A DNA stretch of 64,000 bases, from positions 372,001-436,000 of the forward strand of contig JAFAZX010000045.1 of assembly GCA_019239425.1 (NCBI GenBank), written 5' to 3'. The notes beneath the pieces were generated by a model that made no database searches, had not been told where the DNA came from, and was given only the letters and a program-made list of their open reading frames with translations. Of the stretch, positions 41,570-50,820 are shown in pieces. The stretch is from Acidobacteriota bacterium (GTDB lineage: Bacteria > Acidobacteriota > Blastocatellia > Pyrinomonadales > Pyrinomonadaceae). The position numbers and the translations under genes were made by a program. Positions within the stretch are counted from its first letter, which is position 1. Every line of letters starts with the position of its first letter.

Positions 41570-43858
41570 GTGTTGCCACGCAGTTTCAGACAGCTCTTAT
41601 CCGCCGCCCTTCTCCTCTGCCTGACGGCCGCGGCCGTCCCGGCGCAGACCCGCCGCGCCGCCGCGCAGACGAAGAGGGCCGCCGCCTGCACGGGCGCCTG
41701 GACGGGCGTCGTCAGTTATTCGCGGACGCAATCGCAGACGGACAACAAGACCGTCCCGCGCGTCTCCGGCCGCGGCGAGGACGTGCGGAACTGGGAGATG
41801 CGGTACGACTACCGCGCGACGGTCGCCGTCCTCGAAGCGCCCGAGCGCAACGGCTCGAGCGCGGGCCGCGCCAGCGTCCGGCACGACTTCTCCTCCGTCG
41901 AGACGAACACCGCGCGCGAGCGCAACTCCTGCGACCGCGGCAAGACGTGGCAGGAGATGTCGGGCAAGTTCACCTCGAAGACCGAGACGCACTCGGCAGC
42001 CAGCGGCCTCGAAGCGAACGTCTCGGTCGGCGTCAACACGGACGGCACCTACACCGTCAGCGTCGCCGTCCCGCAGATCAAAGGCACGACGACCGGCGAG
42101 CAGACCTCCTCCTTCAGCGGCCAGTGCGCGCCGAAGGAGGGCAAGACCCTGACGCTCCCGCCGACGGAGACGACCGTCGACGGCAACTCCTTAACGTCCG
42201 ACGGCTCGCACCGCCTCGACCCGGCGGAACCCAACCGCCTGAGCGGCAGCTACACGCACACGTGGCAGAACGTGACGGAGACGATCACCTGGAACCTGCA
42301 GCGGTGCGGCGCGCCTCTGCGTCTGATCGATTTGAAGTTCGAGCACCCGCGCTTCCCGAACTTCGAAGACTGGCAGGAGATCGTCGAGCAGGCGGGGACA
42401 ATCGACGGCAACCTCGTCAAGATTAAGGCGAAGGTCTTGAACCTCTCGGGCGAGACGAAGTCGGCCGACGTGCGCTTTAAAGAAACCTACAAGGGCGACA
42501 AGTGGGACGGCGCGCGCCCCGACGCGCCGCTCGAAGACAAAGTCGTCTCGGTCAGCGTCGGGCCGGGCGAGGAGAAAGAGGTCGAGATGGTCTGGGACTC
42601 TTCGGGCTACGCCTGGTACGACGACGGGCGGCCCCGACTCGTGCAGCGCATCAAGGCCGAGCTCGAAGAGAGCGGCCGGAAGACGGACGAGCTGACGAAG
42701 AATTTGAAGGTCGCGCCCAAGCCCGTCGTGCTCGTCCACGGCCTCTGGAGCAACTGGCGCGCGTGGGAGAGTTGGCAGAACATCCTGACGACGACGCACA
42801 GCTACGACTGGAAGGCCTTCCCCGTCGGCGAGCACGCGGACAGGGGCGTCTTGAACACCGGCGGCGAGTTCCTCTCGACGAGCCCGACCAACGGCATCTT
42901 CGAGAACTCGCAGCAGGTCGGCAAGTACATCCGCTACGCGCAGGAAGACCGTAACGCGTGGCACGTCGATGTGGTCGCTCATTCAATGGGCGGGTTGATT
43001 ACGCGCCACTACATACACCACTTCATGCCGCCCAGCCCCGACGGCCGGCCGCAGGTTTCGCACCTCGTCATGCTCGGCACGCCGAACATGGGCAGCCCCT
43101 GCGCCGACGTGATGAACTCGACGTTCGAAGTCCTGGGCAAAACGGTCGAGGCCGTCCGCCAGCTCAAGCCCTCGGTCGTCGCCGAGTTCAACCGCGTGGT
43201 GACGAACCGCAAGGGCGTGAAGTTCTCGGTGCTGGCCGGCAACCCCCTGCCCGTCATGTGCAAGACCGTGACGCCGAACGACGGCGTGGTGCCGGTCGAG
43301 TCGGCCTTCTGGACGATTCGAGACCACGCGCTCTCGAACAGCGTCCACACAGACCTGACCGGCACGGCCGACTTCTCCGGCTTCGTCAAGCCGCGCCTCG
43401 CCGTCGGCCCGCACGGCGACCACAACCCCGAGGCGCCGCAGACGGGCCGGAGCGGGCGCAGCGACGCGACGCCTCTCTTCCTGAACGCTTCATACCACGC
43501 GCCCGCCTCCCCCTTCGACGGGACGGGCGAAGAGTTCCGCCCGTCGTTCGCAAAGGAGGTGAAGCTCGCGCCGAAGCAGGTTCTGGAGGTCGAGATTCCC
43601 GTCGCGGCCGGGGCCGCGAACTTCGGCGTCACCTTCATGGCCGACGCGCTCGTCTCGGCCGCGCTCGCCGACGACAAAGGCACCGCGCGCGGCCAGAGCC
43701 TCGCCGGCTCGCCGGAGTCGCGCGGCTTCTTCCGCACCATCTTCGTCGATAAGAACGTCGCGGCCGGGACATGGAAACTGAAGCTTGAGAACACCGGCAC
43801 CACCGAGGCCACGGCCGTCGTCGCCGCCTGGAGCGACGCCGCCGCGAAGAAGTTCTAA
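41570..43858 (+). CDS. Secreted alpha/beta hydrolase, lipase-like
   Basis: The 762-aa protein has a signal peptide (LPRSFRQLLSAALLLCLTAA), an N-terminal beta-rich region of ~350 residues without a known domain, then an alpha/beta-hydrolase domain with PVVLVHGLWSNW (oxyanion region) and the nucleophile elbow VVAHSMGGL (S472). LVMLGTPNMGSPCADV and NDGVVPVESA fit lipases of the PGAP1/triacylglycerol lipase type. A C-terminal domain of ~120 residues (EVEIPVAAGAANFGVTFMAD) may bind substrate. GTG at 41570 is preceded by AAGGAGG with seven-base spacing. Confidence 0.82.
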   Translation: MLPRSFRQLLSAALLLCLTAAAVPAQTRRAAAQTKRAAACTGAWTGVVSYSRTQSQTDNKTVPRVSGRGEDVRNWEMRYDYRATVAVLEAPERNGSSAGRASVRHDFSSVETNTARERNSCDRGKTWQEMSGKFTSKTETHSAASGLEANVSVGVNTDGTYTVSVAVPQIKGTTTGEQTSSFSGQCAPKEGKTLTLPPTETTVDGNSLTSDGSHRLDPAEPNRLSGSYTHTWQNVTETITWNLQRCGAPLRLIDLKFEHPRFPNFEDWQEIVEQAGTIDGNLVKIKAKVLNLSGETKSADVRFKETYKGDKWDGARPDAPLEDKVVSVSVGPGEEKEVEMVWDSSGYAWYDDGRPRLVQRIKAELEESGRKTDELTKNLKVAPKPVVLVHGLWSNWRAWESWQNILTTTHSYDWKAFPVGEHADRGVLNTGGEFLSTSPTNGIFENSQQVGKYIRYAQEDRNAWHVDVVAHSMGGLITRHYIHHFMPPSPDGRPQVSHLVMLGTPNMGSPCADVMNSTFEVLGKTVEAVRQLKPSVVAEFNRVVTNRKGVKFSVLAGNPLPVMCKTVTPNDGVVPVESAFWTIRDHALSNSVHTDLTGTADFSGFVKPRLAVGPHGDHNPEAPQTGRSGRSDATPLFLNASYHAPASPFDGTGEEFRPSFAKEVKLAPKQVLEVEIPVAAGAANFGVTFMADALVSAALADDKGTARGQSLAGSPESRGFFRTIFVDKNVAAGTWKLKLENTGTTEATAVVAAWSDAAAKKF

Positions 43859-43863
43859 GACGA

Positions 43864-43940
43864 ATTAACCACAGAGACACAGAGACACGGCCTGTTGAGA
43901 TATTCCTCAACAGGCCGTGTCTCTGTGTCTCTGTGGTGAA
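43864..43940. repeat. Family A hairpin repeat, copy 7, between convergent genes
   Basis: 'attaaccacagagacacaga' faces 'tctgtgtctctgtggtgaa' with loop stem 'cggcctgttgag/ctcaacaggccg'. It fills the gap between the convergent lipase-like and S46 peptidase genes. Confidence 0.9.
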
Positions 43941-43946
43941 ATCCTT

Positions 43947-46055
43947 TTACGGCCGCGTCAGCTCTTCGACGAGGGGGCCGGCGTCGTAGAGTTGGCGGAG
44001 CGCTTCGAGGATGCCCGCGGAGTGGACGGCGACGGCGCGGCCGCCTTCCGCCTCGTCAACGTACCAGTAGCGGTTCGGCAGCTTCTGGATGTTGCTGTCG
44101 AAGTTGAGGCCGACGACCTCGGCGTCTCGGTTGACGACGGGGCTGCCGGACATGCCGCCGATGGTGTCGGCCGTGTAGACGAAGTCGAGCGGCGTCGAAA
44201 GCTCAAGCTTCGACTTCCCTTCCCGGAAGCGAGGCACCAAATCATAAGGCGGCTTGCCTTCGAACCCCTCGGCGCGGTCGTAGAGGCCGTAGAAGGTCGT
44301 CTTGAAGGGGACGAGCGTCGTGTCCTCTTCGTAGCCCTTCACCGTCCCGTAGGTCACGCGCAGCGTCGAGGTCGCGTCCGGGGGCGTGGACTTGCCGTAG
44401 GCGCCGAAGCGCGCGAGCGCGATGCGCTGGCCGGCCGAGGCCTCGACGCCCCTCACGTGCTCCTCCTCCCAAGCGCGCAGCTCTCTGTAGACGGGCTCGA
44501 TGTTTCGGGCCAGGACGACGAGCGGGTCTTCGGACTTCGCTATCGCCTCCGCGCCGCCCTCGAGGAGCGCGCGGCGGGCGCTCACGTCGGCGAGCTTCGT
44601 CCCCGCGATCAACTTGCGCGCGGCCTCCTCGGGAGTCGCGCCCGCGAGCGCGGCGCGCACGAACGGGTCGTCCGCGCCGAGCGCGTCGCGCGCCTCCTTG
44701 AACCAGGCGGCGAGCGCGGCCTCCTCCATGTCCGCGTAGACGGGCGCGGGCGAGAGCAGGCTCGCCGCGAACGAGGCGAGCCGACCTTCGCGGAACTCCG
44801 GGTAGCGCTGCGCGTCGGGCTTGCGGACTTCTTCGGCGCGGCGGACGAGGTTCGAGGCGATGGTGCCGAGGCGCGACGGCGCGAGCGTCGTGAACGCGGC
44901 GCGCTTCGCCATCGCGGGATAATCTTTGTAGGCGGCCTCTATCTCAGACCAGGCGCCCGCGTACTCGCGTTGCAGTTCGGGCCGGGAGGCGACCGCCTCG
45001 CGCAGGGCCTTCTCCTCCGCCTCCTTGCGCGCGAACGAGCGCGGATTGCTCAAGCCCTCCTGCTGGCCGACGAGCCGCTTGATGGAGTTCTCCAAAGAAC
45101 GCTTCGCCGACTGCGCGCGCCGCGCCTGCTCCGGCCCGCGCGCGGCGTACGCGGCGAGCGCGTCGCGGCGGGAACTCCACACGCGCATCTGCAAAGGGTT
45201 GCCGACGTCGCGCTGATACTTGAGCTGCGCGACGGTCAACAGGCGGTCGGTCGAGCCGGGGTAGCCGGAGGCGACGACGAACTCCCCCTCCTTCGGCCCC
45301 GTCTTCGACCACTTCAGAAAATTCTCGGTGCGCGCGGGCCGGCCGTCCTCGTAGACGCGGAAGAAGGTCACGTCGAGGGCGTAGCGCGGGTAGGTGAAGT
45401 TGTCGTAGTCGCCGCCGAAGAAGGCGGCCTGCTCTTCGGGCGCGAAGACGAGCCGCACGTCGGTGTAGCGCTTGTAGCGGTAGAGCCAGTACTCGCCGCC
45501 GCTGTAGAGCTTGACGACGTTACCGCCCGCCCCCGTCTTCTGCGCCGACTCTTTTTCGACGGCGGCGATCTCGGCCTGGCGCTGCGCGTTCGCCTCGGCC
45601 GTGCTCGCCCCCTTCTTCACCGCGCCCTGCACGCGCGCCGTCACGTCCTCGAAGGAGACGAGGACGCTCACCTCGTAGTCGGGACACTTCAACTCTTCGG
45701 CGCGCGTGCGGGCGTAGAAACCGTTCTTGACGAGGTCGCGCTCGGGCGTCGAGAGCTTCGCCAGTTGGCCCGCGCCGACGTGCTGGTTCGTCGCGACGAG
45801 TCCTTCGGCCGAGACGAACGAGCCGCTCCCGCCGCCCGTCGTCGTCCCGACGTCGGCCAAACGCACGGACGCGAGCCGCAGGCGTTCGAGCCACGCCGAC
45901 GAAGGCTCGAAGCCGTAGCGCTCCTTCCAGAGCTTGAGCGGCGGGTTGTCGAACGTCCACATGCCTTCGTCCGCGCGCACGCTCGGCACGAACGAGGCGG
46001 CCAGCAGCGCCGCCGCCAACAAAAGATTCGTCGCCTGCAACCAACTCCTCTTCAA
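43947..46055 (-). CDS. S46 family dipeptidyl peptidase (DPP7/DPP11 type)
   Basis: The ~702-aa protein starts [20 protein letters not shown], a signal peptide, followed by [11 protein letters not shown], the family start. The serine-peptidase triad segments are ATNQHVGAG (His), [13 protein letters not shown] (Asp) and [10 protein letters not shown] (Ser). The enzyme should remove dipeptides from peptide N-termini in the periplasm. The position that is Gly in DPP7 and Arg in DPP11 appears to be Ser here (LNFDSNIQ). GAGGAGG six bases upstream supports the TTG start at 46055 over the longer frame, which runs into a repeat. Confidence 0.9.
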   Translation of the reverse strand: MKRSWLQATNLLLAAALLAASFVPSVRADEGMWTFDNPPLKLWKERYGFEPSSAWLERLRLASVRLADVGTTTGGGSGSFVSAEGLVATNQHVGAGQLAKLSTPERDLVKNGFYARTRAEELKCPDYEVSVLVSFEDVTARVQGAVKKGASTAEANAQRQAEIAAVEKESAQKTGAGGNVVKLYSGGEYWLYRYKRYTDVRLVFAPEEQAAFFGGDYDNFTYPRYALDVTFFRVYEDGRPARTENFLKWSKTGPKEGEFVVASGYPGSTDRLLTVAQLKYQRDVGNPLQMRVWSSRRDALAAYAARGPEQARRAQSAKRSLENSIKRLVGQQEGLSNPRSFARKEAEEKALREAVASRPELQREYAGAWSEIEAAYKDYPAMAKRAAFTTLAPSRLGTIASNLVRRAEEVRKPDAQRYPEFREGRLASFAASLLSPAPVYADMEEAALAAWFKEARDALGADDPFVRAALAGATPEEAARKLIAGTKLADVSARRALLEGGAEAIAKSEDPLVVLARNIEPVYRELRAWEEEHVRGVEASAGQRIALARFGAYGKSTPPDATSTLRVTYGTVKGYEEDTTLVPFKTTFYGLYDRAEGFEGKPPYDLVPRFREGKSKLELSTPLDFVYTADTIGGMSGSPVVNRDAEVVGLNFDSNIQKLPNRYWYVDEAEGGRAVAVHSAGILEALRQLYDAGPLVEELTRP

Positions 46056-46083
46056 AGCATCCCTCCTCAATAAAAACGGTGAA

Positions 46084-46159
46084 TTCAACCACAGAGACAC
46101 AGAGGCACAGCTTGAAGAGGATGACTCAAGAAGCTGTGCCTCTGTGTCTCTGTGGTGAA
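46084..46159. repeat. Family A hairpin repeat, copy 8
   Basis: 'ttcaaccacagagacacaga' faces 'tctgtgtctctgtggtgaa', with loop 'gaagaggatgactcaagaag'. The permease gene ends inside this copy. Confidence 0.9.
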
Positions 46160-47616
46160 CTGTCTTTATTCCCGAATGGCCATTCGCCGCGCGCCTTCGC
46201 CCTGACGAGATAGACGATGATGCCGGCCGCGATGAGCAAGAAGGCCAGACGCATCTCCTTCTGAAAGTGCGGCCGCATAAAGAGCACGTAGACGAACCCC
46301 GCGAACGCCAGCACCGCCGGCAGGGGGTAGAGCCACATGCGGAACGGCCGCGGCAGGTCGGGCCGGCGCACGCGCAGCACGATGACGCCCACCGTCTGCG
46401 CCAGGAACTGCACGATGATGCGGATGCAGACGAGCGCCGCGATGACGTCGGCCAGCCTGAAAAAGCAGAAGGCCGCGGCCAGGCCCCCGAGCACGAGCAG
46501 GGAGACGTACGGGAAGCGGTGGCGCTCGTGCACGCGCGCGAAGACGCGGAAGTAGTTCCCGTCCGACGCGGCCGCGAAGGGCACGCGCGAGTAGCCCAGG
46601 AGCAGAGAGAAGACGGACGCGAACGCCGTCCACATGATGAGCGCCGTCGCCACCAGCCCCGCCCCGCGCCCGTAGAGCCGCTCCATGAACGAAGAGATGA
46701 CGTAGCGCCGCGCGTCGCTGTTGGCCGTCGCCTCGAACTCGCGCCACGGGATGACGCCGAGCACCGAGATGTTCATCACGATGTAGATGAGCGCCACGAG
46801 CGCTATCGACAGCAGCACGGCGCGCGGGATGTTGCGGTGGGGCTCGCGCACCTCCCCGCCGAGGAAGCAGACGTTGTAGTAGCCCCAGTAGTCGTAGACC
46901 GCGATGAGCAGCGCCGAGCCCAGGCCGTAAAAGAACTCGGGCCGGAGCGTGAAGGCGCCTTCGGGGAGGTCGAACGCGAGCGCCGGGTCGAAGTGCCAGA
47001 GCCCCGACGCGACGATCCACACGATGGTCAGCATCACGCCGAGCCAGAGCAGGTTCGAGAGCCGCTCGATGATCGTGATCTTGCGGTAGAGCAGGGCGAC
47101 CGCGACCGCGACAGTCCCCACGGCGACGAGCGTGCCCGCCGTCAACGTCACGCTCAGGTTGATGTCTCCGAGCACGGGGAGGGGGACGTGGAGCGTGCGC
47201 GCAGCCCAAGTCACGTCGAGCGAAGGGAAGGCGTAGGCCGCGTACATCGCGAACCCGATGCAGCCCGAGGCGATGGAGAGCGGCGCGCTGAACGTCAACT
47301 GCCAGATGAAGAGGAAAGACATCAGGTGCCCGAGACGGCCGCGCCCGTAAATCTCTCCGAGGTAGCGGTACGTCCCGCCCGTGCCCGGCATCGCCGCGCC
47401 CAGCTCGGCCCAGACCAGCCCGTCGCAGACGGCGAGCACCGCGCCCAGCACCCAGCCGACCATCGCCTGCGGCCCGCCCATCGCCGCCACGATGAGCGGC
47501 AGAGTGATGAAAGGCCCGACGCCGATCATGTCGATCATGTTCAGCGTCGTCGCGCCCGCCAGCCCCACGCCGCGGATCAGACGCGGCTCCGCCGCCGCGG
47601 AGTCGTCCCCCGTCAC
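46126..47616 (-). CDS. APC-family amino acid permease
   Basis: The ~496-aa protein has about 12 membrane helices and the APC-family N-terminus [22 protein letters not shown]. The segment [14 protein letters not shown] and the [23 protein letters not shown] line are typical of amino-acid transporters. It should import amino acids by proton symport or exchange. Its last ~12 codons ([12 protein letters not shown]) and the stop codon are supplied by a family A repeat. The start is uncertain: GTG 47616 (used here) or GTG 47646. It is ~95 nt after an esterase gene and shares direction with M15 and S46 peptidase genes. Confidence 0.88.
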   Translation of the reverse strand: MTGDDSAAAEPRLIRGVGLAGATTLNMIDMIGVGPFITLPLIVAAMGGPQAMVGWVLGAVLAVCDGLVWAELGAAMPGTGGTYRYLGEIYGRGRLGHLMSFLFIWQLTFSAPLSIASGCIGFAMYAAYAFPSLDVTWAARTLHVPLPVLGDINLSVTLTAGTLVAVGTVAVAVALLYRKITIIERLSNLLWLGVMLTIVWIVASGLWHFDPALAFDLPEGAFTLRPEFFYGLGSALLIAVYDYWGYYNVCFLGGEVREPHRNIPRAVLLSIALVALIYIVMNISVLGVIPWREFEATANSDARRYVISSFMERLYGRGAGLVATALIMWTAFASVFSLLLGYSRVPFAAASDGNYFRVFARVHERHRFPYVSLLVLGGLAAAFCFFRLADVIAALVCIRIIVQFLAQTVGVIVLRVRRPDLPRPFRMWLYPLPAVLAFAGFVYVLFMRPHFQKEMRLAFLLIAAGIIVYLVRAKARGEWPFGNKDSSPQRHRGTAS

Positions 47617-47711
47617 ATCCCCTGCCGTCCGACGTTCATCGTGCACGCGACGAGTGTATAACGAATGTGTGGCCGCCCGCAGCGACACGGGGGCTTCCCG
47701 GCCTCTCCGGT

Positions 47712-48578
47712 TTAGTCCTTCCGGCCCAGCCGCTGCCGCGCCAGCCAGTCCCACATTTCGCGTTCGGCGTAGGCGCGCTCCCAGGCGTTGTGTCCGACGC
47801 CCGGGTACTCCGTGTAGGTGTAGACGGCGCCCGCGCGCTCCAGCGCGTCGCGCATCAGTCGCCCCTTGCGCGTCGGCACGACCGCGTCCTCCGCGCCGTG
47901 GAAGACCCAGACCGGCGTCCGCCCGATGGCGCGCGCCACCTCGCCGTACGGGTCTTTCGACCTTCCCTCCGAAGGGCTCCGGCCGGAGACGACGACCACG
48001 GCCGCGAACTTGTTCGGGTGGCGCGAGGCGAGGTGCCACGCGCCGATGCCGCCCATCGAGACGCCCGTCAGGTAGAGCCGCTCGGGGTCGCCGCCGAACT
48101 CCGCGACCGCGGCGTCGAGCGCGGCCAGCGCCAGCGCCTCCCCGCCCGCGTTCGTCCACTGGTGGCAGTCGGGGCAGTGCGGGAAGACGGCGACGAAGGG
48201 CGCGCGTATCTGCTCGCGCATGACCTCGGGCGCGAGTCCGACCTCACCCTCCTTGCGCGGGGCCGGCAGGAACCCCTCGCCCGTGCCGTGAAGGAAGAGC
48301 AGGACGGGGCGCTTCTCTCCCGGCTGAGTGCCGGCGGGGTTGTAGAGTTGGTAGCCGTAGCGCCTGCCCGCCACTTCGACCGTGCGCTGAAGGAACTCGC
48401 CGCCCGGGCCGGCGCCCGCCTGCGGCGTCGGGGTAGCGTTCGCCGGCGAGGCCGCGGGGCCGTGCGCGCCGCCCGCCCCGTCCTTCCACGCACCCGCGCA
48501 GGCGGCGAGCGCGAGGACTGAAGACAGACATAACAGAAGGGCCGCCGCGCGGCCCCCCGACGGAGGAGGATTCTTCAT
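47712..48578 (-). CDS. Lipoprotein alpha/beta hydrolase (esterase/feruloyl esterase-like)
   Basis: The 288-aa protein has a lipoprotein signal with lipobox LAAC. The hydrolase region includes RPVLLFLHGTGEG, a nucleophile elbow in LTGVSMGGIGAW, VWVFHGAEDAVVP (Asp) and YPGVGHNAWERAY (His), so the catalytic triad is complete. The pattern matches PHB-depolymerase/prolyl-oligopeptidase-like esterases. The protein should sit on the periplasmic face of a membrane. The substrate is unknown. It lies between the M15 peptidase and permease genes on the same strand. Confidence 0.85.
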   Translation of the reverse strand: MKNPPPSGGRAAALLLCLSSVLALAACAGAWKDGAGGAHGPAASPANATPTPQAGAGPGGEFLQRTVEVAGRRYGYQLYNPAGTQPGEKRPVLLFLHGTGEGFLPAPRKEGEVGLAPEVMREQIRAPFVAVFPHCPDCHQWTNAGGEALALAALDAAVAEFGGDPERLYLTGVSMGGIGAWHLASRHPNKFAAVVVVSGRSPSEGRSKDPYGEVARAIGRTPVWVFHGAEDAVVPTRKGRLMRDALERAGAVYTYTEYPGVGHNAWERAYAEREMWDWLARQRLGRKD

Positions 48579-48626
48579 ACGAGGCCGGGCCGTGCGCGCG
48601 TGGTGAAGCGCGCCGGGCGGTGAATC

Positions 48627-49610
48627 CTACCACGCTTTCCGTGCTAGCTCCGGCGTCGTGTCGGCGTCGACGCTGTTCGGCACCCAGAACTCTCCGTCGC
48701 GCGTGTCGATGCGCTTCAGGCCGTGCGCGGGCAGGCGGCTCTCGGGGAGGCCGAGGTAGGTGAAGTGCGGGCAGTCGTTGCGCACCGTGCGGAACCAGCC
48801 GTGGCGCGCGAGCACCTGGCGGACGCGCGCGTCCGCGTACTCGGCCGCGTCGAAGGCGAGCAGCGAGAGATGCTGAGAAGCGCCGGGCGCGGCCACAGAG
48901 TAGAGGATCGACTTCGAAAAGTCTTTGCTGAAGTAGACGCCCGCGCGTTCGAGTTCGAGCACCGCGCCGACCTGCTCGCGCACGGGCAGCCGGCGGACGC
49001 GCTCGGCCTCCTCGCCGGTCAGCCGCCCTTGCCCGCGCCAGTATTCGAGCGCGGGCAGCAGGCGCGAGTTCCAGAGCCGAACCGTGTCCGCGTAGCCGCG
49101 GCGCGCGGACTCAGAGCCGTCGCGCGGCGTGATGTCGAGTCCCTCGACCTGCGCCTCAGCGCGCGCCGCGAGCAGGGCGCGCATCGCGGCCGGCTGCAAT
49201 TCGATGACGGCCCCGCCCATCTCTTGCGCGGAGACCTTAGCGGCGCGCTGGAAGGAGTCGACCTCCTCGGCGCCGCCGAAGATGCAGACGGGCGGCGGCG
49301 TCGCCCCGCCCGCGGCGAAGAAGACCGCGCCGTACTCGTTCAGGATGCGGCGCGCCACGGGGTCGCGCCCGTCGCACGTCACGCGCGCCGCCCCGCCGCG
49401 CCGCGCGAGCGCCGTCGAGAGCGCCTCGTCGAAGTTGGCAACCTTCATGTTCGTTGTAGTCCCCCGCGAGGGTTTCGGATTAGGGGCCTGGCCTTCGTCG
49501 CCGCCTTCGGCCGCGAGAGCGCGAACGCCCACGAGCATCACCAGCAAAGTCGCGAGCGCGACTTTGAACAGGACGAGTGCCGTGGCCCTTCTGCTGAACG
49601 CTGCTCTCAT
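48627..49610 (-). CDS. M15-type (VanY/DacB-like) zinc peptidase, probable D,D-carboxypeptidase
   Basis: The 327-aa protein has an N-terminal membrane or signal segment (VLFKVALATLLVMLVGVRAL). The C-terminal half has the M15 zinc site: SQHLSLLAFD, matching SxHxxxxAxD with H247 and D254, followed by HGWFRTVRNDCPHFTYLG with H282. The family cleaves D-Ala-D-Ala or D-Ala-lactate ends of PG stem peptides. The N-terminal ~150 residues are not recognised. It is first in a string leading to an esterase and a permease. Confidence 0.85.
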   Translation of the reverse strand: MRAAFSRRATALVLFKVALATLLVMLVGVRALAAEGGDEGQAPNPKPSRGTTTNMKVANFDEALSTALARRGGAARVTCDGRDPVARRILNEYGAVFFAAGGATPPPVCIFGGAEEVDSFQRAAKVSAQEMGGAVIELQPAAMRALLAARAEAQVEGLDITPRDGSESARRGYADTVRLWNSRLLPALEYWRGQGRLTGEEAERVRRLPVREQVGAVLELERAGVYFSKDFSKSILYSVAAPGASQHLSLLAFDAAEYADARVRQVLARHGWFRTVRNDCPHFTYLGLPESRLPAHGLKRIDTRDGEFWVPNSVDADTTPELARKAW

Positions 49611-49698
49611 GACCTTTCAACCTCCGCCGCCGGCGGCGACTTCCCCGGCGGCCTCATCCATAACGCGTGCGCCGAAGGGGAAACGGATCAGCAAAAAA

Positions 49699-49789
49699 GG
49701 TCAGAACCACCCGCGGTAGCGGGTGGCCCTTTGCTAATCGGTACATCCGAATAACAAAGGGCCACCCGCTACCGCGGGTGGTTCTGACC
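49699..49789. repeat. Perfect 35-bp inverted repeat
   Basis: The left arm 49699-49733 (starting GGTCAGAACCACCCGCGG) is the exact complement of the right arm 49755-49789. The stem could extend with some mismatches through the 21-nt loop. It lies just past the 294-aa gene stop and upstream of the M15 gene. It is a separate repeat type, seen once here. Confidence 0.85.
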
Positions 49790-49809
49790 CGGCCATGTTG
49801 GCCCTGCTT

Positions 49810-50694
49810 TTACTGTTTGGTCTTTATGAGGTCGTAGACGGCTTCGAGCATCTGCCGCTGGCGCGCGGCGCCGCCGTTGATGTCGACTTCGAGGTTGACG
49901 TAGGGGATGTTGTTGAAAGAGGCGTGCACGGAGAGCGAGCCGTCGTCCACCGCGCAGCCGGGGACGCGCAGTTGCGCTGCGGGCTTCTGCACGATGACGT
50001 TGAAGCCGCGCGCGGCGAGGGGGCCGAGCAGGCGGGGGTCGGTGACGATGATGAAGTTGTCCTCGTCGTCCTCGGTGTTCGAGAGGTAGACGCCCGCGGC
50101 CGACTCCTCGAACGCGCCGCGGAAGGTCGTGCGCGACCGGAGGGGTTTGACGAAGGCGACGGCCGACAGGTCGGAGTCGCGCTCAGCGGCCGGGCTCTTC
50201 TCCACGTCGCTGTTGTTGTGGACGGCGACGAAGAGCGTCTCGCCTGCGCGCAGGGAGGTGCCGCCGGGCGCGAAGAGCAGGTTGAGCAGCTCGTCGGCGA
50301 AGGCTTTGACGGCGGCCTCGGCGTCCGCAGGGAGGTTGAGGCACTTGCGGCCGTTGGGCGTGTAGATGCGGTTCGGGTCGACGCTGTAGGCCTTGCCGCC
50401 GACGCGGAAGCGCAGGCGGCGCGCGGGGGCGCCCGCCTCGTCGAAGGACTCCACCTCGACGAAGCGCCCGCCGCGCGCGGCGATGGCCTCGCGCGCGGCC
50501 TTGAGCGCGCCCTGCTCGTTGTGGTGCGGCGCGAACAGCGTCACGGCCGCGCCCGCGCGCTCGTAGACGTTCACGTTGACGCTCGTCTCGCCGAGCTTGA
50601 AAGTCTTGACCGTCTTCGTCGGCTCCTGCGCACGTGCCGCCGCGGTGAAGAGCAGCGCGAGGAGGATTACGTTATGTAGTTTGCGATGGCTCAC
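49810..50694 (-). CDS. Secreted hypothetical protein with conserved His/Asn motifs, 294 aa
   Basis: The protein has a signal peptide (HNVILLALLFTAAARA). Possible active-site segments are LFAPHHNEQGALKAAREAI, VDPNRIYTPNGRKC, LFVAVHNNSD and VPGCAVDDGSLSVHASFN. The HHNE and VHNN motifs and their spacing recall zinc amidohydrolases or M14-like peptidases, but I cannot place it in a family. The start is GTG at 50694 with GGAGG eight bases upstream. It is a single gene flanked by large hairpins on both sides. Confidence 0.7.
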   Translation of the reverse strand: MSHRKLHNVILLALLFTAAARAQEPTKTVKTFKLGETSVNVNVYERAGAAVTLFAPHHNEQGALKAAREAIAARGGRFVEVESFDEAGAPARRLRFRVGGKAYSVDPNRIYTPNGRKCLNLPADAEAAVKAFADELLNLLFAPGGTSLRAGETLFVAVHNNSDVEKSPAAERDSDLSAVAFVKPLRSRTTFRGAFEESAAGVYLSNTEDDEDNFIIVTDPRLLGPLAARGFNVIVQKPAAQLRVPGCAVDDGSLSVHASFNNIPYVNLEVDINGGAARQRQMLEAVYDLIKTKQ

Positions 50695-50731
50695 GTCCTT
50701 CGCCTCCGTACATGCGAGTTAATCAGAAGTT

Positions 50732-50809
50732 ATTTAACCACAGAGACACAGAGACACAGCTTGCAGCAATAAGTCTGCAAGCTGTGTCTCTGTGTCTCTG
50801 TGGTTAAAT
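50732..50809. repeat. Family A hairpin repeat, copy 9
   Basis: 'atttaaccacagagacacag' faces 'ctgtgtctctgtggttaaat', with loop stem 'gcttgcag/ctgcaagc'. It lies between two minus-strand genes. Confidence 0.9.
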
Positions 50810-50820
50810 CCTTCGTAGTT

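Noticed and set aside
41362..41691. Short frames translating the hairpins (peptides with HRDTETQRH or VSLCLC)
   Set aside because: They arise from the repeat sequence itself in several places and lack ribosome-binding sites. The exceptions are the PQQ dehydrogenase and permease frames, where the repeat is joined to a real gene.
43917..46073. A 718-codon plus-strand frame opposite the S46 peptidase
   Set aside because: It is an antisense shadow with Arg/Val/Asp-rich composition; the minus-strand S46 peptidase has all family motifs.
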